DNA of 55,953 nucleotides, taken from assembly GCF_018861005.1 (NCBI RefSeq), contig NZ_JAHKQL010000031.1:353181-409133 (forward strand), in the 5' to 3' direction. The notes under the pieces are model-generated. The model ran no database searches, was not told the DNA's origin, and was given only the letters and a program-made list of their open reading frames with translations. This document shows positions 1 through 9,274 of this stretch, one piece after another; within the stretch, counting starts at the first letter, position 1; each line of letters opens with the position of its first letter. Both the position numbers and the translations under genes were made by a program. Source of the DNA: Polaribacter vadi. GTDB lineage: Bacteria; Bacteroidota; Bacteroidia; Flavobacteriales; Flavobacteriaceae.

Positions 1-34
1 ATTTCGCTTTTTTTATGATTAAATCTAGAATACT

Positions 35-988
35 TTACTCTTTATATACACCCATATCTGCATATTTATCCATTCTTTGTATTACCAAATCAGTATCAGA
101 TAAATCTTTTAATTCATCAAAAGCAATAACTATTTGCTCTTTTACTTTAGCAAAAGCACCAGCTCTATCTGCATGTGCACCACCAACAGGTTCTTTAATT
201 ATACCATCAATTAACTTTAACTTTTTCATATCAGTTCCTGTTAATTTTAAAGCAGCTGCAGCTTGTTCTTTATACTCCCAACTACGCCATAAAATAGAAG
301 AACAAGATTCTGGAGAAATAACTGTATACCAAGTATTTTCCATCATGTAAACTCTATCTCCTACTCCAATACCAACTGCACCACCAGAAGCACCTTCACC
401 AATAACAATAGTAATAATTGGTGTTTTTAAACGTGTCATTTCTAAAATATTTCTGGCAATAGCCTCACCTTGTCCACGTTCTTCTGCTTCTAAACCTGGG
501 TAAGCACCAGGAGTATCTAACAATGTAACCACAGGAATACCAAACTTCTCTGCCATTTTCATTAAACGCAAAGCCTTTCTATAACCTTCTGGGTTAGCCA
601 TACCAAAGTTTCTATATTGGCGTGTTTTGGTATTATAACCTTTTTGCTGACCAATAAACATAAACGATTGATCGCCTATTTTACCTAGACCACCAATCAT
701 GGCTTTATCATCTTTTACATTTCTATCTCCATGCAGCTCCATAAAAGTATCTCCACAAATTGCTTCTATATAATCTAATGTATAAGGTCTGCTTGGATGT
801 CTAGACAGTTGGACTCTTTGCCAAGGAGTTAAATTTTTATAAATATCTTTTTTAGCTGTAGCTAATTTTTTTTCTATTTTTTTACAAGTAGCTGTAACAT
901 CTACATCGCTTTCTTCACCAATAATTTGACATTTCTGAAGTTGATCTTCAAGTTCTTTTATTGGCATTTCAAAATCTAAATATTCCAT
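35..988 (-). CDS. accA: Acetyl-CoA carboxylase carboxyltransferase subunit alpha
   Basis: This is the alpha half of the carboxyltransferase of acetyl-CoA carboxylase, which moves the carboxyl group from biotin-BCCP to acetyl-CoA to make malonyl-CoA for fatty acid synthesis in the cytoplasm. The 317-residue length is normal for AccA. Recognisable family stretches are [19 protein letters not shown] near residues 55-75, the [10 protein letters not shown] segment and the glycine-rich [18 protein letters not shown] region that forms the crotonase-type oxyanion pocket. The ATG start follows a good promoter (1023-1055). The gene is last in the visible minus-strand block that also holds eamA, lptG and tgt, but it has its own promoter. 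Identification is firm. Confidence 0.97.
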   Translation of the reverse strand: MEYLDFEMPIKELEDQLQKCQIIGEESDVDVTATCKKIEKKLATAKKDIYKNLTPWQRVQLSRHPSRPYTLDYIEAICGDTFMELHGDRNVKDDKAMIGGLGKIGDQSFMFIGQQKGYNTKTRQYRNFGMANPEGYRKALRLMKMAEKFGIPVVTLLDTPGAYPGLEAEERGQGEAIARNILEMTRLKTPIITIVIGEGASGGAVGIGVGDRVYMMENTWYTVISPESCSSILWRSWEYKEQAAAALKLTGTDMKKLKLIDGIIKEPVGGAHADRAGAFAKVKEQIVIAFDELKDLSDTDLVIQRMDKYADMGVYKE

Positions 989-1022
989 TTTGTAATTACT
1001 TTGATTAAGTTATTTGGATTAA

Positions 1023-1055
1023 CAAACATACTATAAAATTTACTTTTATAACAAA
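1023..1055 (-). promoter_or_regulatory. Bacteroidetes-type promoter of accA
   Basis: On the minus strand the sequence reads TTTG, 21 bases, then TATGTTTG, matching the flavobacterial -33/-7 form TTG-N17..23-TAnnTTTG. It lies 35 bases or more upstream of the accA ATG, giving a predicted leader of about 28 bases. Predicted from sequence only. Confidence 0.6.
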
Positions 1056-1061
1056 TTCATT

Positions 1062-1976
1062 TTACTTTTTTGGCTTTAATCTTAATTTTGCTTTCTGTTT
1101 AATTGCAGATTTATTCTTAATAAATCCGTTTAACAAAACAACACCTAAAACAATTGTGGCTCCTAGATAAAACTCAGGATTCATTTTTTCTTTATCACCA
1201 AAAATAAATAAGGCTAAAACAATAGCATAAATAGGCTCTAAATTATTGGTTATAATAACTGTATAAGGAGATAAATATTTCATTACTTGAACAGAAATTA
1301 TAAATGCATAAGCTGTACAAACACTACTTAAAATAAAAAGACAAATCCAATCTGAAACTGGTAAATTAAAAAAAGCTAAAGAAAAACTGTTATTAATTAT
1401 TAAATATATTGTTACGAATAAAGTACCAAATAAAAGTTGGTAAAAAGATATTCTGTTTGCATCATATTTTTTGATAAACAAACCATTTAAAACAGAAAAT
1501 AATGATCCTAAGAAAGAAGCTATTAGTGCATAAATTATACCTAATTTATATTGACTTTCGAAATTAAAAATGATGTAAAGCCCAAGAATAACTAATAATC
1601 CTAAAACAATTTCTAAGGTTTTAATTCTTCTTTTAAAAAAAATGGGTTCTATTAATGATGTAAAAAAGGCTGCTGTACTCATTGTTACTAATGCAACAGA
1701 AACATTAGATACTTTTATGGCTTTAAAGAAAAAAATCCAATGTGTAGCAATAATAATTCCTGTAAATAAAAATTTAGTTAACCCTTTTTTATCAATCTTA
1801 AAAGATTTCTTTTTTATTAGAAAATAAAGTGCAATAAATAGTACTGCTAATAACATTCTAAAAAAAACTAACGGAATAGCATCAATAGTAATTAGGGCTC
1901 CAAGAATTGCTGTAAACCCCCAAATAAAAACAATTAAGTGTAAGAGTAAATAATTTTTTAACCTACTTTCTTGCAT
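1062..1976 (-). CDS. EamA/DMT-family transporter (drug/metabolite transporter)
   Basis: A 304-residue inner-membrane protein with ten hydrophobic segments in two repeated halves, the EamA (DMT) superfamily layout. The second half begins around residue 145 (YALIASFLGSLFSVLNGLF) and contains the usual conserved proline/glutamate near NNLEPIYAIVLA. The tail is strongly basic, as expected for a cytoplasmic C-terminus. Family members export amino acids, nucleosides or other small metabolites; the substrate cannot be read from the sequence. The ATG start lies 14 bases inside the end of lptG, so the two genes are translationally coupled. EamA genes between lptG and accA recur in flavobacteria as far as I recall. 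Confidence 0.85.
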   Translation of the reverse strand: MQESRLKNYLLLHLIVFIWGFTAILGALITIDAIPLVFFRMLLAVLFIALYFLIKKKSFKIDKKGLTKFLFTGIIIATHWIFFFKAIKVSNVSVALVTMSTAAFFTSLIEPIFFKRRIKTLEIVLGLLVILGLYIIFNFESQYKLGIIYALIASFLGSLFSVLNGLFIKKYDANRISFYQLLFGTLFVTIYLIINNSFSLAFFNLPVSDWICLFILSSVCTAYAFIISVQVMKYLSPYTVIITNNLEPIYAIVLALFIFGDKEKMNPEFYLGATIVLGVVLLNGFIKNKSAIKQKAKLRLKPKK

Positions 1977-3054
1977 TTATGTATAAATATAGGGCAATAC
2001 AACCAAAAAAGATATTTGGCATCCAAACATATAAAAGCGGATTAACACCTGCAACTCCTCCTAAAACTTCTGATACTTTAAGTAGAAAAACATAGAAAAA
2101 CATCATACCAAAACCTATAGCTAAATTCACACCTGTACCTCCTCTTCTTTTTCTGTAAGAAAGTGCTACTGCAATAATTGTTAAAATATAAGACGCTATT
2201 GGCAAACTGGTTCTTTTATAGAATTCTACTAAATATGCATTAAGGTTTTTTACACCTCTTTTTTCTGAAACTTTTATAAATCTATACAATTCATCTGATG
2301 GCATTTCTTGAGATAATGCAGATTTATATATTAAATCTTTAGGTGTAAAGTTAAAAACAGTATCAATTTTATCACCAGAAAAAATACTATCTTTTTCTAA
2401 GTATAATTTTCTTAAACGCCAGTTCTGTAATCTGAAACTAGAGTCTTTTTCAGAATATTTTATATTATCTGCAACTAGTTTGGTTTTTAGTTCTATACCA
2501 TCATATAATTCTGAAGAAAAATCATAGCCTCTATTATTTTCGGTATTAAAATTTCTGATAAAAATGTAAGTACTATCTGTAAGTTGTAAACTAAAGTCGT
2601 TTATATATTTAAACTCATGTTTTTGCCTATTACCTTGTATGTATTCTTTTTCGAACTTTTTTCTTGTAGAACTACTGTTAGGAACCACAAAATGATTCAT
2701 TAATAATGATAAAATTGTAATTAATGTTGCACCAATAAAGTAAGGATATAAAAAACGAGTAAATGAAATTTTAGCATTATTAATTGCAATAACTTCTGTA
2801 TTGTTAGACAGTTTAGAAGTAAATAAAATAACGGCTATAAATAATGCCAATGGCATAAAAGTATTCGTATAGTATATGGTAAAATTTTTATAATACTCAT
2901 CTACAATTTGATAAAAACTTAAATCTGCATGTTCGAGAAAATTATCAATTTTTTCAGAAATATCTATAGCTATGGCAATAGGAATTAAGATTAATAAGGT
3001 AAAGAAAAAAGTTACCAAAAATCGTTTTAATATGTACCAATCAATTATTTTCAA
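1963..3054 (-). CDS. lptG: LptG/LptF-family (YjgP/YjgQ) LPS export permease
   Basis: A 363-residue permease of the YjgP/YjgQ family, part of the LptB2FG ABC exporter that lifts lipopolysaccharide from the inner membrane towards the outer membrane. It shows the expected layout: N-terminal MKIIDWYILKRFLVTF start of TM1, two further membrane segments before residue 125, a periplasmic beta-jellyroll of about 150 residues, and three C-terminal membrane segments with the conserved YKRTSLPIASYILTI entry. The only usable start is TTG; a stop lies a few codons upstream and no ATG is available, while the family N-terminus is complete. LptG rather than LptF is a guess from length and neighbours. It overlaps the following transporter gene by 14 bases. 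Confidence 0.85.
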   Translation of the reverse strand: MKIIDWYILKRFLVTFFFTLLILIPIAIAIDISEKIDNFLEHADLSFYQIVDEYYKNFTIYYTNTFMPLALFIAVILFTSKLSNNTEVIAINNAKISFTRFLYPYFIGATLITILSLLMNHFVVPNSSSTRKKFEKEYIQGNRQKHEFKYINDFSLQLTDSTYIFIRNFNTENNRGYDFSSELYDGIELKTKLVADNIKYSEKDSSFRLQNWRLRKLYLEKDSIFSGDKIDTVFNFTPKDLIYKSALSQEMPSDELYRFIKVSEKRGVKNLNAYLVEFYKRTSLPIASYILTIIAVALSYRKRRGGTGVNLAIGFGMMFFYVFLLKVSEVLGGVAGVNPLLYVWMPNIFFGCIALYLYINARK

Positions 3055-3126
3055 AATTATTTTTATTATTGGTTTGTGATTGATAGTTTATGCTTGTGAC
3101 TAAAACTAACAACCAAGAACTATTAT

Positions 3127-4257
3127 CTATAATCTTTTATCCATTTGTTTAACCATCATATCTTTCCACTCTCTAAAATCACCTGCCAAAATATGTTTTC
3201 TTGCTTCACGAGTTAACCACACGTAAAATCCTAAATTGTGAATCGATGCAATCTGTTTACCCAACATTTCTTTTGCCGCAAATAAATGACGTAAATATGC
3301 TTTAGTGTAATAAGTATCTACACCTGTAATACCCATTTCATCAATTGGAGAAAAATCATCTTCCCACTTTTTATTTTTAATGTTTATAGTTCCGTGAGCT
3401 GTAAATAACATTCCATTTCTGGCATTTCTAGTTGGCATTACACAATCGAACATATCTATACCTAAAGCAATGTTTTCTAGAATATTTATTGGTGTACCTA
3501 CACCCATTAAATAACGAGGTTTATCTTCTGGTAAAATTTCGGTTACAACCTCTGTCATAGCATACATTTCTTCTGCTGGTTCACCTACAGAAAGACCGCC
3601 AATTGCATTTGCTTTTTGGTTAGAATTGGCTATATATTCAGCAGATTGTCTTCGTAAATCTTTGTAAGTACTACCTTGAACAATTGGCATAAAGGTTTGC
3701 TCAAAACCGTATTTGTATGGTAATTTTTCTAAATGGTTTATACATCTATCCAACCATCTATGTGTCATGTGCATAGAACGTTTTGCATAATTATAATCAC
3801 AAGGATAAGGTGTACATTCATCAAAAGCCATAATAATATCTGCCCCAATTGTACGTTGCGTTTCCATAACATTTTCTGGCGTAAAAAAGTGCATAGAACC
3901 ATCTATATGACTTTTAAATTTTACCCCTTGTTCGTTAATTTTTCTTCTACCTGATAAAGAATATACTTGGTAACCACCAGAATCTGTAAGAATATTTCTA
4001 TCCCAATTCATAAACTTGTGTAAACCACCAGCTTTTTCTAGAATCTCTAAACCTGGTCTTAAATATAAATGATAGGTATTACCCAAAATAATATCTGGAT
4101 TTACCTCTGTTTTAAGTTCTGTTTGATGTACGCCTTTTACAGTACCCACAGTACCTACAGGCATAAAAATAGGAGTTTCTATAACTCCATGATCTGTTGT
4201 AATTGAACCTGCTCTAGCTTTGCTTTTGGGGTCAGTAAGTTTTAAATCGAATTTCAT
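3127..4257 (-). CDS. tgt: Queuine/preQ1 tRNA-guanine transglycosylase
   Basis: Tgt exchanges guanine 34 of GUN anticodons for preQ1 on the way to queuosine. The 376-residue protein has the substrate motif DSGGYQ (92-97), the GGLSVGE loop (220-226) and GIDMFDCVMPTR (266-277) with the catalytic aspartate. The ATG at 4257 is chosen over an upstream in-frame TTG at 4266 because MKFDLKLTDPKSKARAG is the family N-terminus and a -7 element sits just upstream. Oddly, the CxCxxC cysteines that bind structural zinc in most bacterial Tgt are absent: no cysteine follows residue 272. The positions around 300-325 read FSPIDEMG...DTYYTKAYLRHL, which I believe is the usual Bacteroidetes form. Confidence 0.96.
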   Translation of the reverse strand: MKFDLKLTDPKSKARAGSITTDHGVIETPIFMPVGTVGTVKGVHQTELKTEVNPDIILGNTYHLYLRPGLEILEKAGGLHKFMNWDRNILTDSGGYQVYSLSGRRKINEQGVKFKSHIDGSMHFFTPENVMETQRTIGADIIMAFDECTPYPCDYNYAKRSMHMTHRWLDRCINHLEKLPYKYGFEQTFMPIVQGSTYKDLRRQSAEYIANSNQKANAIGGLSVGEPAEEMYAMTEVVTEILPEDKPRYLMGVGTPINILENIALGIDMFDCVMPTRNARNGMLFTAHGTINIKNKKWEDDFSPIDEMGITGVDTYYTKAYLRHLFAAKEMLGKQIASIHNLGFYVWLTREARKHILAGDFREWKDMMVKQMDKRL

Positions 4258-4263
4258 TGGGCG

Positions 4264-4271
4264 CAAAGATA
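4264..4271 (-). promoter_or_regulatory. -7 element of tgt promoter
   Basis: Minus-strand TATCTTTG fits TAnnTTTG. Transcription would begin at or within a base or two of the ATG at 4257, implying a leaderless or nearly leaderless message and arguing against the TTG at 4266. No clear -33 TTG was found. Confidence 0.35.
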
Positions 4272-4339
4272 AGACTATTTAAGAATTGAAAAATTAAAAG
4301 ATTCTTAAACCTTTGTCTTTGCTTTAATTGACTACTATT

Positions 4340-5233
4340 TTAAAATCTTCTTTTCTTTTTTGATGAAGAACCAACATTCCTCTTTTTATTTTTAGGTGAT
4401 GATTTTCTAAAAGAAGCACTTTTTTTATTAAAATCGTTTTTTGCAGGAGCCGATTTTCTTTTCGGTTTTGTAGTTTTTGGCTTTTCTTTAACCACAGAAG
4501 CTTCTTCTGTTTTAGATGATGAAGCAATCATTGTATTTATCTCTTTTAACTCATCTTCAGTAAGTTCTCGCCAATCGCCTTGTTTTAGGTTACCCAATTC
4601 TACACTCATAATTCTTGTGCGTTTTAGTTTGGTAACTTCGTACCCTAAATACTCGCACATTCTTCTAATCTGTCTGTTTAAACCTTGAACAAGAATAATT
4701 TTAAAAACCTTTTCTGATACTTTTTCTACTTTACACTTTTTAGTAATTGTACCTAAAATCGGAATTCCATTACTCATTTTTCTGATAAAATCATCGTCAA
4801 TCCTTTTATCAACAGAAACAATATATTCTTTTTCGTGGTTGTTACCTGCTCTTAAAATTTTATTTACAATATCACCATCATTGGTTAAAAAGATTAATCC
4901 TTCAGAAGGTTTATCTAAACGTCCTATTGGAAATAATCTTTCTGGATGATTAATATGTTTTACAATATTATCTCTTTCTCTAGAATCTGTTGTAGAAACA
5001 ATACCTATTGGTTTATTTAAGGCTATGTAAAGTGTTTTTGGTTTTGGTTTTAAAAGTCTACCATCAACCTTAACTACATCATTTTTTAAAACTCGATTTC
5101 CTAATTGTGTAGGTTTACCGTTAATAGTTACTCTACCTTCTACAATTAATTTTTCGGCTTCTCTACGTGAACAAATCCCAGTAGAACTAATGAATTTATT
5201 AAGATTTGTTGATTGTTGATTTTTATTATCCAA
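4340..5233 (-). CDS. rluF: 23S rRNA pseudouridine synthase, RluF type
   Basis: An RsuA/RluB-family pseudouridine synthase with an N-terminal S4 RNA-binding domain ([20 protein letters not shown], 11-30) and a catalytic domain with the nucleophile D107 in [10 protein letters not shown]. The string [16 protein letters not shown] followed by HEKEYIV is characteristic of RluF, which modifies U2604 of E. coli 23S rRNA and can also act on a tRNA. After about residue 232 comes a 65-residue low-complexity tail rich in Lys, Arg and Ser, probably disordered and RNA-binding, common in flavobacterial members. The only start compatible with a full S4 domain is TTG; an in-frame stop precedes it. A weak -7 (TACTTTTG) lies at 5250-5257. 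Confidence 0.9.
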   Translation of the reverse strand: MDNKNQQSTNLNKFISSTGICSRREAEKLIVEGRVTINGKPTQLGNRVLKNDVVKVDGRLLKPKPKTLYIALNKPIGIVSTTDSRERDNIVKHINHPERLFPIGRLDKPSEGLIFLTNDGDIVNKILRAGNNHEKEYIVSVDKRIDDDFIRKMSNGIPILGTITKKCKVEKVSEKVFKIILVQGLNRQIRRMCEYLGYEVTKLKRTRIMSVELGNLKQGDWRELTEDELKEINTMIASSSKTEEASVVKEKPKTTKPKRKSAPAKNDFNKKSASFRKSSPKNKKRNVGSSSKKKRRF

Positions 5234-5304
5234 AGAAAAATATTTTCAACAAAAGTAAATATAAGATTATAATTTATGGCTTTAAAGATTGTTTTCTTGT
5301 GTAT

Positions 5305-6549
5305 TTAATCTATTCTTTTTTGACTAAACCAACTACCAACAAAGTTTAAATTAAGTGTTATTTTATGAAAATTCTCCTGAATTAAACCGTTATTTAAAGT
5401 ACCTTCTTTACCATAAGAATAAGAAATATTAAAATTATTTAAACTATTCTTTTTCATTGGTAAACCTAAACCAGCAGAAATAAAATAGCTATCTATTTGT
5501 TGATTCGATATTTTTAAAAACCCAGTGTTGTAGTTTAAACCAAATCTATACTTTACGTTAGACCAATAGTTGTATTTGTTTTTATTTGGCAAAAACTCTA
5601 CTCCAAATGCATAAATAGATTCATCTGTATAACGTTCGCTATTAGACTGTTGGTTTGTATCATTCCACATTAATTTTCTATAATCTAAACTAGTTGTAAT
5701 GGTATTATTAAATTTTGATGTTAAACCTAAACCAAAACTTTTTGGTAACTCAAAATTATCTAAATCATTTTCAACCTCATCTTCAATACTTATTTCTGTA
5801 CCAGCACTTGTTGTTTTATAAGAAGTTCTTGTTTGTTTACCAGATAAAGATGTTGGCAACTCAAATGTACCACCAATGGTTGTTTCTATGTTTTTTATAT
5901 TAGGTAATTTGTACTGAAAACCTGTTTTCAATTTTACTCCATTGTAATAATTTTGATCTAAAATTGAAACAAATGAATCTGTAAATACTTGACTTTCTTG
6001 TTCTATAGAACCAAATAAAAATGAGAAATCCACACCTATTGATAAATTTTTTACAGGCTGAAAACCAGCTGCTATAAAAAATTTATTTAACCCTCCAGAG
6101 CCTGTTATTCTTGTTGTAAAAGTATCCAAAGTCCCTTCTATTGGGCTTTCAATATCAATATTATAACCTGTTTTAGTATATGGTAAAAGACCTATACTTA
6201 ATCCTAAATTTTTACGTACAGGAAAAGCAATAGCAATGTGAGAAATATTTCCATTATTGCTGGTTTCACTAATGTTATCTGTTTCTAAGGTTGAGTATGT
6301 ACCATTTAAACCAAATTCGTACAAAAATGATTTTGATAGTAAATTACCTAAACTAGCAGGATTAAAAATATTTATTTCATAAGGTGTAGATTGTGCTATA
6401 CCTGTATTACCTAAACCTGTTAAACCACCTGTTGCTGTTTTATTTTCTACACCTAAACCAAATAAAGAATAAGGTGTATTTGCATTATTCTGCCCAAAAA
6501 TTGATTGTGTAGCAACTATAAGTACTATTAATAATATATTTTTTTGCAT
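5305..6549 (-). CDS. Outer-membrane beta-barrel protein, FadL/PorV-like
   Basis: A 414-residue exported protein starting with a signal peptide that ends at IFGQ (about residue 19). It is rich in alternating hydrophobic beta strands, with an N-terminal NTPYSLFGLGV and a TGLGNTGIA stretch followed by NPASLGNL, the pattern of Bacteroidetes barrels related to FadL and PorV. The C-terminal strand ends shortly before the stop. It begins one base after the DUF4270 lipoprotein gene, so the two are very probably one transcript and may act at the same surface site. Function is not known; transport of hydrophobic compounds or a role near type IX secretion are possibilities only. Confidence 0.7.
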   Translation of the reverse strand: MQKNILLIVLIVATQSIFGQNNANTPYSLFGLGVENKTATGGLTGLGNTGIAQSTPYEINIFNPASLGNLLSKSFLYEFGLNGTYSTLETDNISETSNNGNISHIAIAFPVRKNLGLSIGLLPYTKTGYNIDIESPIEGTLDTFTTRITGSGGLNKFFIAAGFQPVKNLSIGVDFSFLFGSIEQESQVFTDSFVSILDQNYYNGVKLKTGFQYKLPNIKNIETTIGGTFELPTSLSGKQTRTSYKTTSAGTEISIEDEVENDLDNFELPKSFGLGLTSKFNNTITTSLDYRKLMWNDTNQQSNSERYTDESIYAFGVEFLPNKNKYNYWSNVKYRFGLNYNTGFLKISNQQIDSYFISAGLGLPMKKNSLNNFNISYSYGKEGTLNNGLIQENFHKITLNLNFVGSWFSQKRID

Positions 6550-6550
6550 C

Positions 6551-7870
6551 TTAATAGTTTAAATATTTTACGGTTAATTTTACCTGATTGTCTGTTGCAG
6601 GATTATCTTCTATTATTAAATTACTCACATTTTGATCGTAAGTTTCATACAAAACCATTAGTGCATAATTTAAATCGCTTTCGGTTAATAAGATTTCTTC
6701 TACATAACCACTTAAATCAACAGAATAAGAAACGTTTTGACTAAATTCATCTTGATTATCGTTTAAATAAGCGTAAGCTGAAGTTTCATTTATATCTACA
6801 AGTTGTTTTACAAATCTATTTTTATGATCTACTACATAAACTAATAAAGATTCTGGCAAAGGGTTCTCACTACTATAACTACCATTTAAAGGTGAAAAAG
6901 TAAGTGTTGCACTTAAAGTAGTAGCTTCATTAGAAAACTCTAAAAGTTTTTTTATTGATGGTATTTCTATTCTTGTACATAGTCCTGTACCAGATTGAAT
7001 ATAAGTTGCATAATTGGTATCTTCACTAGACCTAATTTCTTCTACATCTGCAAAATCTCCAACAACAGAAGTAGAATAATCTGTTTCTATTTGATTAAAT
7101 TGTTGCGTTGAACTAGATATTAAAAAATCTACGTAATAATTATTATCTTCACTATCATCATCTTTAATTGTATAATAAAGACGCATACTAGAATTTTCTT
7201 CTGTTGATGTTGATGGGTAAGAACCAAAACCAAGCATATGACTGTCTAAACTTGCATCTGGCACAATTGCTAAACCTTTAAAATATTGCAAAAAATCATC
7301 AGAATTATTAATATCATTATCAACAATTTTATCAAAAATTTCTTCACCTAAAACATCATCCATTTTAATAAAAAGAGAATCTGTTTCTTTGTTTGGTTTT
7401 GGTATAAAAGAAATTTCACCTAATGATTGAGAATCGTAATCTAAAAAAGAGCTATTGTAAAAATCATCACTATCTTCTGGCTCAAAGGTTTCTGTTATTC
7501 TATGTAAATTATATGTTTGTAATTTAGTTGTATCTCCATAATAATAGGTATCGTAATTTAAAATCATACCAATAGAATCGTAAATAGCATCATTACTTAT
7601 AGAGTAAGCAGAAGCTACTAACTCTAGATAAGACTTGGCAGTTGTATTACCAAAATCATCATCTTTAATACTACCCAATAAAATTCTTCCTGTACCAGAA
7701 GTTATTAAAGAGTCTAGTTTAAAGGTTCCTGTTTTTACAGTAAAAGTGTCTATAACTCTAATCTGTATATCATTCTCAATAAAATCACTCCCTACTTCAT
7801 AAGTTGCACCATCTGCTGTACAAGATGTTAGATATACAATACTTAAAAAGCCAATAATTAAATACCTCAT
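6551..7870 (-). CDS. DUF4270 family lipoprotein
   Basis: A 439-residue lipoprotein with the signal MRYLIIGFLSIVYLTSC; cysteine 17 is the lipidation site. The body matches DUF4270, a Bacteroidetes family with the typical opening about a GSDFIENDIQIRVIDTFTVKT segment and repeated beta-rich modules, ending in VKLTVKYLNY. Family function is unknown; members are surface or periplasmic. The ATG at 7870 is preferred to the one at 7918 because it gives a standard lipoprotein signal, and because the -7 element at 7885-7892 places the transcription start downstream of 7918. It heads a two-gene unit with the barrel protein that follows one base later. Confidence 0.85.
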   Translation of the reverse strand: MRYLIIGFLSIVYLTSCTADGATYEVGSDFIENDIQIRVIDTFTVKTGTFKLDSLITSGTGRILLGSIKDDDFGNTTAKSYLELVASAYSISNDAIYDSIGMILNYDTYYYGDTTKLQTYNLHRITETFEPEDSDDFYNSSFLDYDSQSLGEISFIPKPNKETDSLFIKMDDVLGEEIFDKIVDNDINNSDDFLQYFKGLAIVPDASLDSHMLGFGSYPSTSTEENSSMRLYYTIKDDDSEDNNYYVDFLISSSTQQFNQIETDYSTSVVGDFADVEEIRSSEDTNYATYIQSGTGLCTRIEIPSIKKLLEFSNEATTLSATLTFSPLNGSYSSENPLPESLLVYVVDHKNRFVKQLVDINETSAYAYLNDNQDEFSQNVSYSVDLSGYVEEILLTESDLNYALMVLYETYDQNVSNLIIEDNPATDNQVKLTVKYLNY

Positions 7871-7884
7871 TTTACTTTTTAGAG

Positions 7885-7892
7885 CAAAAGTA
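7885..7892 (-). promoter_or_regulatory. -7 element upstream of the DUF4270 gene
   Basis: Minus-strand TACTTTTG matches TAnnTTTG 15-22 bases before the ATG at 7870. It supports that start and rules against 7918. The -33 partner is not convincing. Confidence 0.35.
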
Positions 7893-8076
7893 TTAGAGGT
7901 ATTATCACAAAAAATCATAAAATATATAAACTACCTTATTTTATAGATTTACCACTAAAAAACACCTCTTAACCCTATAATTAACAGCTTTTAAGAAAAT
8001 TAACACTTGTTTTACACGTTCATCTATAAAATCAGCTTGTTTGTCTATTTCATAGTTACCCACAAATATTTGCTTC

Positions 8077-8084
8077 TAATTTTG
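8077..8084 (+). promoter_or_regulatory. -7 element upstream of the kelch gene
   Basis: TAATTTTG fits TAnnTTTG. Predicted transcription start is near 8091, leaving either ATG at 8100 (about 9-base leader) or ATG at 8118 (about 27 bases). No good -33 TTG at the right distance. Confidence 0.35.
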
Positions 8085-8117
8085 CCATTAAATACTGAAA
8101 TGAATAAACTAAAACGA

Positions 8118-9128
8118 ATGAAAAAAACAAAATTTACACAAAAAAGAAGTTTTCTTTTTATGTTAGCAATTCTTCTTACCTCTACACTTTTTATAGGGTG
8201 TAGTGATGATGAGGATGATGATGAATATGGAAACTGGGTAGAAAGTTCTACTTTTGATGGTGATTCTAGAGCAAACGCAGTAAGCTTTACAATTGGTGAT
8301 AAAGGATACTTAGTTACAGGTTATGATGGTGATGATTACTTGTCTGATACTTGGGAGTATAATTCTGAAGGAGATTATTGGATACAAAGAGCCTCTTTTC
8401 CTGGAACTGCAAGAAGTGGTGCTGTAGGTTTTTCTATTGGTACTAAAGGATATATAGGAACTGGTTATGATGGTAATGATGAATTAAAAGACTTTTGGGC
8501 TTACGATTCTACAACAGATACTTGGGAACAAAAAGCAGATTTTGGTGGTACAGCAAGATATGGTGCTATTGGTTTTGCAATTGGTAATACTGGTTACATT
8601 GGTACTGGTTATGATGGTAGTGAGCAAAAAGATTTTTGGAAATATGATGTTGATACAGATACTTGGGAACAGTCTGTTGGTTTTGGTGGAGAAAAACGCC
8701 AAAATGCTTCTGTATTTACCATAAACGATGTTGCTTATTTAGGTTTAGGAATTCATAATGGTACTTACGAAGAAGATTTTTATTCGTTTGATGGTACAAA
8801 CTGGACAAGATTAACTGATTTAGATGACGATGATGATGATGATGATGATTACGAAATCTTAGTAAGTTCTGCTGTTGCTTTTTCTTTGGATGGTTTAGGT
8901 TATGTAAGTACAGGAGTTTATGGAGCAGTAACTTCTACTACCTATTCTTACGATCCTTCTACAGATACTTGGGATGAAATTCCTGATTTTGAAGGGACAG
9001 CAAGACAAGATGCTTCTGCTTTTTCTTTTGGATCAAGTGCATACGTATTAATGGGAAGAAGTGGTAGTTATTATTTTGATGATGTTTGGGAGTTTAAACC
9101 TTACGAATTAGAAAATGAAGATGATTAA
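8118..9128 (+). CDS. Kelch-repeat lipoprotein
   Basis: A 336-residue surface or periplasmic lipoprotein. The signal peptide ends at TLFIGC, followed by a very acidic linker (DDEDDDE). The rest is a beta-propeller: about six kelch units, each with a glycine pair and a Tyr/Trp pattern such as GYIGTGYDG ... FWAYDSTTDTWEQ. Units two and three are nearly identical at DNA level, a sign of recent internal duplication. A run of nine aspartates is encoded by a GAT triplet repeat between units four and five. The start could also be the ATG at 8100. Likely role is binding of a ligand or partner protein outside the cell; no catalytic residues are visible. It ends before a strong terminator. Confidence 0.85.
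   Translation: MKKTKFTQKRSFLFMLAILLTSTLFIGCSDDEDDDEYGNWVESSTFDGDSRANAVSFTIGDKGYLVTGYDGDDYLSDTWEYNSEGDYWIQRASFPGTARSGAVGFSIGTKGYIGTGYDGNDELKDFWAYDSTTDTWEQKADFGGTARYGAIGFAIGNTGYIGTGYDGSEQKDFWKYDVDTDTWEQSVGFGGEKRQNASVFTINDVAYLGLGIHNGTYEEDFYSFDGTNWTRLTDLDDDDDDDDDYEILVSSAVAFSLDGLGYVSTGVYGAVTSTTYSYDPSTDTWDEIPDFEGTARQDASAFSFGSSAYVLMGRSGSYYFDDVWEFKPYELENEDD
8823..8849 (+). repeat. GAT trinucleotide repeat encoding poly-aspartate
   Basis: Nine consecutive Asp codons (GAT, GAC, then seven GAT) inside the kelch gene. Gain or loss of units keeps the frame, so length variation would change only the acidic linker. Confidence 0.8.
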
Positions 9129-9154
9129 TCTTACACAACTTATTATATAAATTT

Positions 9155-9198
9155 AAAGTGCAGAAAAATTAATAAAAATTGATTGTTCTGCACTTTTT
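9155..9198 (+). terminator. Rho-independent terminator after the kelch gene
   Basis: Perfect 11-base stem AAAGTGCAGAA / TTCTGCACTTT with a loop of about 20 bases, followed by a T run. It sits 26 bases after the kelch stop codon. Confidence 0.75.
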
Positions 9199-9218
9199 TA
9201 TGATAAAAACAACAACCA

Positions 9219-9254
9219 TTTGTAAGTTTTTAAGACCAATCTTACATAAATTTG
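9219..9254 (+). promoter_or_regulatory. Predicted promoter of the LytS/LytTR pair
   Basis: TAAATTTG at 9247-9254 is a perfect TAnnTTTG; TTTG at 9219-9222 is the nearest -33 candidate but the 24-base spacer is one longer than the usual range. Predicted leader is short, about 14 bases to the TTG start. Confidence 0.4.
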
Positions 9255-9274
9255 CAAATTAAACTCACATTAAA

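Noticed and set aside
4278..4309. Hairpin TTTAAGAAT / ATTCTTAAA between tgt and rluF as a terminator
   Set aside because: Loop of 14 bases, AT-only weak stem and no T run following it on either strand.
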